A stretch of DNA of 29,216 bases from a virus: IMG/VR virus record IMGVR_UViG_3300017757_000089, positions 1-29,216 of that record. One strand, written 5' to 3'. The stretch's first letter is position 1. Each line of letters starts with the position of its first letter. The translations under genes and the position numbers were made by a program. The notes beneath the pieces are model-generated. The model did no database searches. It was not told the origin of the DNA and saw only the letters and a program-made list of their open reading frames with translations. Of the stretch, positions 20,741-26,363 are shown in pieces.

Positions 20741-22111
20741 ATGGCTATAAATGAAGGAACATTAAAAGCTTCCAACATTACAGCAGCTGCTAGCTCGGCT
20801 GGTTACGGACAAGCCCCTGACCAGAGAAAACTATATGATTTCTCTGATAGGGTTGCTGAACTAACACCAGAAGAGTCACCGTTTTTTACCTACCTAAGTA
20901 ATGTTTCTAAAGTAGCAACAGATGATAATCAGTTCCGTTTTCTTGAAAACAGAACTCAAATCAACTACACTGCAAGAACATTTAACTTAGCGGCGGCAGT
21001 AAACGGCGGCAGTGCAGTAACGGCAGGAAGTGTTTATGACTTTACAGTTGATGATGGCGCAGGTGCAGCAATTAAATTCCTTACCAAAGGAATGGTTTTT
21101 GCAGTATCAGTGCTTGACACAGCAGCAGGTTACTCTCAAGCGTTAGTAAGAGTTGAATCAGCTCCATTAGCAGCTTCAGCAGCTACTACCTTCCAAGGTA
21201 GAGTTGTAGAGCTTTCTGATGTAACTACTTCTGGATATAATGTAATTTCTGACAACGATGCTTGCCAAATTATTGGTACATCATTTGAAGAAGGAACAGC
21301 ATCTCCAGATACATTTAGTGATACATTAGATGATGGATTCGGTTTTACACAAATCTTTAAAACAGCTTGTGAATTAACTAATACAGCAATAGCAACACGT
21401 CATCGTGGCTATGCTAACGAGTTCGATAGAATTTGGGCTCAAAAACTACGTGAACATAAAATTGACATTGAAAGAGCTATGCTTTTCGGTCAAAAAGCTC
21501 GCGTAAATGGCGTTCAGTATACTGAAGGTCTAGTAGGAAACATTCTAAAGAATGTTACTCCAGTAACAGACGATTCTGCATTATCTTATTCTTCAGGAAA
21601 AGGATATTACAGAAGCTGTACAACTGCTGAGTTAACATACGATAGATTGCTATCAGACTTGGAAGTTATATTTGACCCAGCAAGAGGCGGAGCAAGCGAA
21701 AAGCTTTTTATGGCTTCTTTACCAGTAATCTCATTCTTTAACAAGATGGGCGACGGTGCATTCATTGATGCTTCTGTTGGACATGCAAATGGTCCTTACA
21801 GAGTTAATATGGATAATGTAGAAGGAGCATTCGGACACAAGTTAATGGAAATTAACACTGTGCATGGAAGCTTATTTCTAGTAAAACAACCTCTATTTAG
21901 AGGTATTGCTAGTGGAATGATGATGATGGCTGACATGAGTCAGTTAGCATACAGACCATTAGTTGGTAACGGTATTAATCGTGACACTCAAATCATGACA
22001 AATGTACAAAGTGCAGATGAAGATTTAAGAAAAGACATGATTCTAACTGAAGCTGGTCTAGAAATTACATTACCTGAATCTCACGCTCTATTTAACGTGG
22101 AGGGATTATAA
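20741..22111 (+). CDS. Major capsid protein
   Basis: The 456-residue protein follows the scaffold gene and starts with an N-arm and 'FSDRVAELTPEESPFFTYLSNVSKV', a Pro/Phe pattern seen in some HK97-fold capsid proteins, possibly of the SU10/DUF5309 group. Residues 88-190 are Ala/Gly/Thr-rich with beta-type segments and may be an inserted surface domain. The C-terminal half has 'ERAMLFGQKARVNG' and 'GMMMMADMSQLAYRPLVGNG', typical of the P and A domains. AGGAG lies upstream of the ATG. Family is a pattern call; function follows mainly from gene order. Confidence 0.82.
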   Translation: MAINEGTLKASNITAAASSAGYGQAPDQRKLYDFSDRVAELTPEESPFFTYLSNVSKVATDDNQFRFLENRTQINYTARTFNLAAAVNGGSAVTAGSVYDFTVDDGAGAAIKFLTKGMVFAVSVLDTAAGYSQALVRVESAPLAASAATTFQGRVVELSDVTTSGYNVISDNDACQIIGTSFEEGTASPDTFSDTLDDGFGFTQIFKTACELTNTAIATRHRGYANEFDRIWAQKLREHKIDIERAMLFGQKARVNGVQYTEGLVGNILKNVTPVTDDSALSYSSGKGYYRSCTTAELTYDRLLSDLEVIFDPARGGASEKLFMASLPVISFFNKMGDGAFIDASVGHANGPYRVNMDNVEGAFGHKLMEINTVHGSLFLVKQPLFRGIASGMMMMADMSQLAYRPLVGNGINRDTQIMTNVQSADEDLRKDMILTEAGLEITLPESHALFNVEGL

Positions 22112-22112
22112 A

Positions 22113-22574
22113 ATGGGTAAAGCTAATTACATTAATAATAACAGTGGTGTTGCTAATCATTTAGTAAAGGTACTTAAAGTTGTTGAAGACATTGCGTTGG
22201 AAGCAAAACATAGTGGCTCTTTAGTATTGGTAAACCCAACTGCAACTACAGAAATTGACCTTCCTGCTCTATCATCGATAGAACCAGGTTGGAATGTTAA
22301 AATTGTATTAACTGAGGACACAGACGGTAGCGATACTGGTATGGACCAAAAAGTTAATATTGATTTTGGTTCTGGTAACGACATCGTAGGTCAAACTTAC
22401 GCTGTTGATGGAGATGCAGGAGACATAGCTGTGAACAACGATGATTTCATCGCATGTTCTGCAGCCGCTACACCTGGAGATAGATTTGATATCTTTAGTG
22501 ACGGCTCAAGATGGTATGTAAACGGATTCGTTGCTGATGCAAGTGAATGTCCGTTCGCTACAGCAGCTGGTTAA
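22113..22574 (+). CDS. Probable head decoration protein
   Basis: The 153-residue acidic protein starts two bases after the capsid gene. It is rich in beta-forming residues ('SLVLVNPTATTEIDLPALSS', 'NVKIVLTEDTDG', 'DGSRWYVNGFV') and resembles short beta-barrel decoration or tail-tip domains. The SDGSRWYVNGF end is also common in fibre domains. Its position directly after the capsid gene favours capsid stabilisation. No ribosome site other than AGGGAT is seen, so it may be coupled to the capsid gene and made at a similar level. Confidence 0.6.
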   Translation: MGKANYINNNSGVANHLVKVLKVVEDIALEAKHSGSLVLVNPTATTEIDLPALSSIEPGWNVKIVLTEDTDGSDTGMDQKVNIDFGSGNDIVGQTYAVDGDAGDIAVNNDDFIACSAAATPGDRFDIFSDGSRWYVNGFVADASECPFATAAG

Positions 22575-22588
22575 TAGTAATAACCATA

Positions 22589-22646
22589 ACCCTTAATAGG
22601 GTAGCAGTATTGGAACTGTGGGACTATTCAATAAAAGAGTAGTCCC
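22589..22646 (+). terminator. Two hairpins between decoration and holin-like genes
   Basis: ACCCT-TAAT-AGGGT (22589-22602) and a nine-pair stem (22620-22628 with 22638-22646, one G-T pair, nine-base loop) lie in the 93-base gap. There is no T-run, so they are more likely attenuating or mRNA-end-protecting structures after the highly expressed capsid genes than a full terminator. Confidence 0.5.
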
Positions 22647-22667
22647 GAAATCCAAAAAGGAAAAAAT

Positions 22668-22883
22668 ATGTTAGAATTATTTAAAGATAAAAATGAATAC
22701 AACGAAAAGAACATCATCGGGTTTTTATCGTTTGCACTTATGTGTGTTTTTGGTATGGTAGATTTAACGATGGGTATTATTGGAATTGAGTTACTAGTAA
22801 ATGACTATATTTACAATTCATTTGTTTGGGTAACATTAGGTAGCTTTGGTATATCTGGAGCAGAAAAAGTTTATAAAAAATAA
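22668..22883 (+). CDS. Two-helix membrane protein, possible holin
   Basis: The 71-residue protein has a charged N-terminus and two hydrophobic segments, about residues 16-41 and 47-63, joined by a short polar turn, and ends with a Lys-rich tail. Small size and two membrane helices fit class II holins, which time lysis by opening the inner membrane. The motif 'FGISGAEKVY' near the end recalls holin-like proteins in other phage head regions. No endolysin gene is visible in the window. AAAAAGG precedes the ATG. Other small membrane roles are possible. Confidence 0.6.
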   Translation: MLELFKDKNEYNEKNIIGFLSFALMCVFGMVDLTMGIIGIELLVNDYIYNSFVWVTLGSFGISGAEKVYKK

Positions 22884-22895
22884 TAGGAGAATAAA

Positions 22896-23093
22896 ATGGC
22901 AGCATATAATACAATTACAAAAGTAATTATTAATGACATTAGTCCAGCAGCTAGTGATGTATCAGGTTCTTTAGCAAAAGAAATCAATGATTACATTCAA
23001 ACTTTAGATAGCACTAACAATGCTATTGTTGATATACAAGCAGTAAAGCTTGATAGAAGTAGAGTTGCATATATAGTAGTTTCAACTGGATAA
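22896..23093 (+). CDS. Hypothetical small protein
   Basis: The 65-residue protein is neutral to acidic with a helical middle ('SLAKEINDYIQTLDSTNNA') and beta-like ends ('VAYIVVSTG'). No family is recognised. AGGAG lies seven bases before the ATG. It sits between the holin-like gene and a small zinc protein in the structural gene region, so it may be a minor virion protein. Confidence 0.65.
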   Translation: MAAYNTITKVIINDISPAASDVSGSLAKEINDYIQTLDSTNNAIVDIQAVKLDRSRVAYIVVSTG

Positions 23094-23096
23094 TAG

Positions 23097-23342
23097 ATGA
23101 ATTGTCAACATTGCGATAAGCCAAATCCAGAAGGAATGTTTAATTGCCCTTCTTGTGGTCAAAGAGCGGCAGCACCTAGATGGAATACTAACTTTGTTGT
23201 TAGGGAAAACAATCCCTATGCAACAGCTATTAGAAAAGACCAAATGGAAATAAGAACACTGTCTCATGAAGAAGGTGTTAAGAAGCTTCAAGAAGGAGCA
23301 GCTAAAACATCTATGAAGGGGCCAAAACAAAGGATACTATAA
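23097..23342 (+). CDS. Small zinc-ribbon protein
   Basis: The 81-residue protein has an N-terminal zinc ribbon, C3/C6 and C17/C20 ('NCQHC', 'CPSC'), followed by a basic, helical tail. It resembles short zinc-ribbon proteins of unknown role. It starts three bases after the preceding stop and overlaps the next ATG as TAATG. It is the first of a series of small basic genes. Confidence 0.65.
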   Translation: MNCQHCDKPNPEGMFNCPSCGQRAAAPRWNTNFVVRENNPYATAIRKDQMEIRTLSHEEGVKKLQEGAAKTSMKGPKQRIL

Positions 23343-23422
23343 TGAAGATGAAAAAAATAGTAAAGAAAAAGAAAAAAGTAGTAAAGAAGAAAGCTAAGAA
23401 ATCTAAAGGTATGAGATACTAA
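23342..23422 (+). CDS. Tiny Lys-rich peptide
   Basis: The 26-residue frame encodes MKMKKIVKKKKKVVKKKAKK followed by SKGMRY; more than half the residues are Lys. TAATG overlaps on both sides link it to its neighbours. It resembles a polycation that could neutralise DNA in the head, or the tail of a condensing protein. It could be read as noise, but it fits exactly into the coupled chain and has the same composition as the genes after it. Confidence 0.55.
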   Translation: MKMKKIVKKKKKVVKKKAKKSKGMRY

Positions 23423-23571
23423 TGAAGATTAAAGCTCCAAAAGGGTATCATTTTATGAAAAAAGGTAAGAAAACATCTTTAATGAAAAACCCTGTAGGTG
23501 GATATAAAAAACACAAAGGTTCTTCTTTGACTATGAACTTACCTGTGGTAAAAACACATAGAGGTAAATAA
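23422..23571 (+). CDS. Small basic protein
   Basis: The 49-residue protein starts MKIKAPKGYHFMKKGKKTSL and has repeated Lys, Gly and His plus 'SSLTMNLPVVKTHRGK'. It is strongly positive with no clear hydrophobic core, and no family is recognised. TAATG overlaps at both ends place it in the middle of the basic gene cluster. A DNA- or RNA-binding virion role is an inference. Confidence 0.6.
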   Translation: MKIKAPKGYHFMKKGKKTSLMKNPVGGYKKHKGSSLTMNLPVVKTHRGK

Positions 23572-23735
23572 TGGCTAAGAAAAAAAGTAATGGCGGTAGA
23601 CCAACTCCATCTAACCCTTCTTTGTACAGTAGAGTAAAAGCAGCGGCTAAAAAGAAGTTTGCTGTTTATCCTTCTGCTTATGCTAATTCTTGGTTGGTAA
23701 GAGAGTACAAAAAGCGTGGCGGTAAGTATAACTAA
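23571..23735 (+). CDS. Basic protein, DUF5872-like
   Basis: The 54-residue protein has the pattern 'NPSLYSRVKAAAKKKFAVYP', then 'SAYANSWLVREYKKRGGKY', matching a short family I recall as DUF5872 from marine phages and other viruses. The function is unknown. The basic residues and the conserved Tyr/Trp pattern suggest a compact nucleic acid-binding fold. The gene overlaps both neighbours as TAATG. Confidence 0.7.
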   Translation: MAKKKSNGGRPTPSNPSLYSRVKAAAKKKFAVYPSAYANSWLVREYKKRGGKYN

Positions 23736-24007
23736 TGGCTTACAGAGGCGGGTTAAAAAAGTGGTTTAGTGAGAACTGGGTTGATATCGGTTCTAAGAAA
23801 AAAGGCGGAGGTCACAAAAAGTGTGGACGTAAAAAAGCTAAGGGAAGTAAAAGAAAATACCCTAAGTGTGTTCCTGCTGCTAAAGCTGCTAGAATGAGCG
23901 CCTCACAGAAAAAGAGCGCAGTAAGAAGAAAGAGAGCAAAGAAACAAGGAGTTGGCGGTAAACCAACCAATGTAAGAACTTTTGCTAGAAGAAAGAAGAA
24001 GAAATGA
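23735..24007 (+). CDS. Basic protein, DUF6321-like
   Basis: The 90-residue protein begins with 'GGLKKWFSENWVDIG', followed by 'KKCGRKKAKGSKRKYPKCVP' and 'ARMSASQKKSAVRRKRAK...GGKPTNVRTFA'. This matches a short family I recall as DUF6321, also seen in marine and algal viruses. Lys and Arg make up about a third of the protein, and two Cys flank a basic loop. It is likely packed with or bound to nucleic acid. TAATG overlap at the start, ATGA overlap at the end. Confidence 0.75.
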   Translation: MAYRGGLKKWFSENWVDIGSKKKGGGHKKCGRKKAKGSKRKYPKCVPAAKAARMSASQKKSAVRRKRAKKQGVGGKPTNVRTFARRKKKK

Positions 24008-24147
24008 GAAGACCAGCATTTGGAACGCAAGTTAGAAGAACTAACGGGAAGAAAAAAACTAGACAAGGTATGAGTAAAAATACTAAGATGGGAAATAAGA
24101 TGAGTACAAAAAATTATATAAAACCATATAGAGGACAAGGTAGATAA
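24004..24147 (+). CDS. Small Arg/Lys-rich protein
   Basis: The 47-residue protein starts MRRPAFGTQVRRTNGKKKTR and continues with Lys, Gly, Met and Asn. Both ends overlap the neighbours (ATGA, TAATG). It is the last of five consecutive basic genes and leads into the large connector gene. No family is recognised. The composition is that of a nucleic acid-binding protein. Confidence 0.55.
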   Translation: MRRPAFGTQVRRTNGKKKTRQGMSKNTKMGNKMSTKNYIKPYRGQGR

Positions 24148-25391
24148 TGGCTGAAACATTTAAAAATCAAGTAGACGCATTAACAGGTTTTGGAAGCACT
24201 GAAGATGATGCTTTATCTGACTGGCTAACAGCGGGTGCTCGTGCTGTTTTAAATATACTTCCATTTAACAAACTAGAAAGAATAGCAACAAATACATCTT
24301 TTACAAACTCTGTTGATGTAGAGGGAAAGAAAATTATATCAGTGGTAAGAAGAGATAATAATCATTCTAGCAAGGCTTTTATGCCCTGCAGAAAGCTTAG
24401 TTCGGCTTTAATGGGAAGAGTTAGCGATTCAAGTTATATGGAAGCTGCATCAGAAAGCGACCCAGCGTATATTATCCAAGGAGATGTTTTAAATACATAT
24501 CCTGGTAGTAATCAATCAAATGATAGTAGAGTTGTTAGTATAGATACTTCAATTACTGTAGCTCATGGAGATGGAGTAAGTGGTATATCTAACTTTCCTG
24601 ACGAAGCAGAACACGCAGTTGTATTATACGCTAGTAGAAATGCTTTACAAAGATTGATGAACAATATGAATGCTATAGGGGCTTTAACTGTAAGCGTAAG
24701 TGCTCCAGGTGCACCTAGTTTAGCTACAGTAAGCTATAGCAACGCAACAAATGCAGATGCAAGTGCTACTGCAGTAGGAGCTATAACAGTTGCTACCGTA
24801 GCAAAATCAGATATTTCTGGAGATGTTCCTACTTATTCAAAGCCAACACAAACTTTTGACATAAGTCAGTTTGAAACATTTTTAGAAACAGATGAAGATA
24901 CAGAGCTAGCACAGATTCAACTTGGAAGAGTAAATCATGAACTTGGAGAATATCAAGCAGATATACAAAACGAGCTCAATGAATTTAATAAAGAAAATGC
25001 TAGATATCAAGCGAACGTACAAGCTGAAACCCAAAAACATAATTCTGATTTACAAAAAGCAATAACACAAGCACAGCTAGATGCAGCAGATGCCCAACAA
25101 GAAGCACAGCAAGCAACGCAGGTTGATTTAGCTAATAAAGCTGCTGACCAAGTATTAGCATTGCAAAATTCAGCACAAACTATGGCAGCTGCAATTCAAA
25201 ACAATGATGATTTATTACAAAAATTTAATGCAGAACTAGGAAAATATTCTGCTCAAGTAAATGATGAAGTTCAAGAGTATAGTGCAAACCTACAAAAAGA
25301 CACTGCAAAATATCAGTGGTATGGACAGCAATATCAAATGGTTGAAGCAAGATATAAAGAAGAAATACAGACTCTTCAAGGAGCATTATAA
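24147..25391 (+). CDS. Virion structural protein with long coiled coil
   Basis: The 414-residue protein has an N-terminal domain (about 1-160) resembling phage head-tail connector or adaptor proteins ('DALSDWLTAGARAVLNILP' helical start) and an Ala/Val-rich linker. From about residue 245 to the end, Gln/Ala/Glu-rich helices with heptad-like spacing ('YQADIQNELNEFNKENARYQ' and onward) form a long coiled coil. It may be a neck or internal core protein that enters the host cell. Neighbours are connector-like proteins and the fibre. The start is coupled to the previous gene by TAATG. Confidence 0.7.
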   Translation: MAETFKNQVDALTGFGSTEDDALSDWLTAGARAVLNILPFNKLERIATNTSFTNSVDVEGKKIISVVRRDNNHSSKAFMPCRKLSSALMGRVSDSSYMEAASESDPAYIIQGDVLNTYPGSNQSNDSRVVSIDTSITVAHGDGVSGISNFPDEAEHAVVLYASRNALQRLMNNMNAIGALTVSVSAPGAPSLATVSYSNATNADASATAVGAITVATVAKSDISGDVPTYSKPTQTFDISQFETFLETDEDTELAQIQLGRVNHELGEYQADIQNELNEFNKENARYQANVQAETQKHNSDLQKAITQAQLDAADAQQEAQQATQVDLANKAADQVLALQNSAQTMAAAIQNNDDLLQKFNAELGKYSAQVNDEVQEYSANLQKDTAKYQWYGQQYQMVEARYKEEIQTLQGAL

Positions 25392-25606
25392 TGCCTTCCT
25401 TAGGAGTAACAACTACTTGGACAGAAAATACATTTCAGCAAAGCACTAGCACAGCTTGGTCAGAAGACGGTCAACAACCTTCTACTTCTTGGACTGAACA
25501 AGCAATAGCGCCAAGCACAGATTTTAGAGAAATTATAACAGATTATGATAATTATGAAGATGGCAACCCAAGTTGGGATTTAATGAATATAGAATGGGAG
25601 AAATAA
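25391..25606 (+). CDS. Small acidic Ser/Thr/Trp-repeat protein
   Basis: The 71-residue protein has three spaced Trp motifs, W10-T-E, W23-S-E and W34-T-E, each followed by a Ser/Thr/Gln-rich stretch. The second half is acidic and ends in 'WDLMNIEWEK'. It is not a recognised family. The regular Trp spacing (13 and 11 residues) is unusual for such a short protein and may form a repeat that clips onto a partner. It overlaps the previous gene by one base. A minor structural part of the neck or tail is the best guess from position. Confidence 0.6.
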   Translation: MPSLGVTTTWTENTFQQSTSTAWSEDGQQPSTSWTEQAIAPSTDFREIITDYDNYEDGNPSWDLMNIEWEK

Positions 25607-25607
25607 A

Positions 25608-25913
25608 ATGGCTGCAATAGAATTTACAGGAAAAGAAATATATAGTAGAGTACAACAGGCAGTTCCTGGGGTTTCAGAAAACTATGTATTAAGCCTGATT
25701 AACGAAGCATTAATAGATATGGGTAAGTATACAACAAAAATAGAGTATGCAAAAACAGGATTAACTCACGACCAACTTTGGTACGGTCTTAATGACGATA
25801 GAGATATAACTGTTAATAAAGTTTTTAGATGTAGTATTTTAAACTCTGACGGAGAGTACATTAAGATACCAAGATTATTAAATCAAGATATTAAAGTAAC
25901 GGAGACAACATAA
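25608..25913 (+). CDS. Head-tail connector protein
   Basis: The 101-residue protein has an N-terminal helical domain ('TGKEIYSRVQQAVPGVSENY', then 'VLSLINEALIDMGKYT') and a beta-type second half with 'LTHDQLWYGLNDDRDITVNK'. This resembles the small gp4/gp6-type connectors of podoviruses that sit under the portal. It lies two bases after the previous stop and overlaps the next ATG. Family placement is by pattern only. Confidence 0.65.
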   Translation: MAAIEFTGKEIYSRVQQAVPGVSENYVLSLINEALIDMGKYTTKIEYAKTGLTHDQLWYGLNDDRDITVNKVFRCSILNSDGEYIKIPRLLNQDIKVTETT

Positions 25914-26362
25914 TGGCAGCAATAGATAGCGCTTTTAAAGACCCTGCTGATACATTTGTATGGTGGATAGAAGGAGATAAGGTAGCTATAGCAACTACTG
26001 AAGGAGATGGAAGTACTGCAAACACAGCAGAAGGAAGGCTAAAACCTGTACAGCTGGGTTCTGGAAATACAATAACTTACGGATTATTAATCTCCTATTA
26101 TTCTGAGCCAGACAAGCTTACATCTATTACTGGAACAATAGATATTGATAATACATTACAACCAGCATTAATTGATTATGTAAAAGGAAAAGCATTGATG
26201 GACCAGGCTTCTAGCGCAACAGAGCCTGCTATAGCACAAATAAGAATGGCTTCAGCTCAACAATGTTTGGTTAACTATAAGGAAGCTGTTAGAAGATTTG
26301 GTATGAAGAAAAATGATAAAACTGGCGGTACAAGAGCTGTTCTACCAGCGGATATGAGGTAA
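25913..26362 (+). CDS. Head-tail adaptor / tail component
   Basis: The 149-residue protein has a beta-rich first half ('TFVWWIEGDKVAIATTE', 'TYGLLISYYSEPDKL') and a helical C-terminus ('LIDYVKGKALMDQA', 'QQCLVNYKEAVRRFG'). Such small proteins between the connector and the fibre genes usually join head and tail. The name is a context call. The start overlaps the connector gene by one base, and only one base separates its stop from the fibre gene. Confidence 0.6.
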   Translation: MAAIDSAFKDPADTFVWWIEGDKVAIATTEGDGSTANTAEGRLKPVQLGSGNTITYGLLISYYSEPDKLTSITGTIDIDNTLQPALIDYVKGKALMDQASSATEPAIAQIRMASAQQCLVNYKEAVRRFGMKKNDKTGGTRAVLPADMR

Positions 26363-26363
26363 T

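Noticed and set aside
23812-24159. 115-residue hydrophobic minus-strand frame
   Set aside because: Poly-Phe/Leu composition is the complement of the Lys/Arg-rich genes; not a membrane gene.
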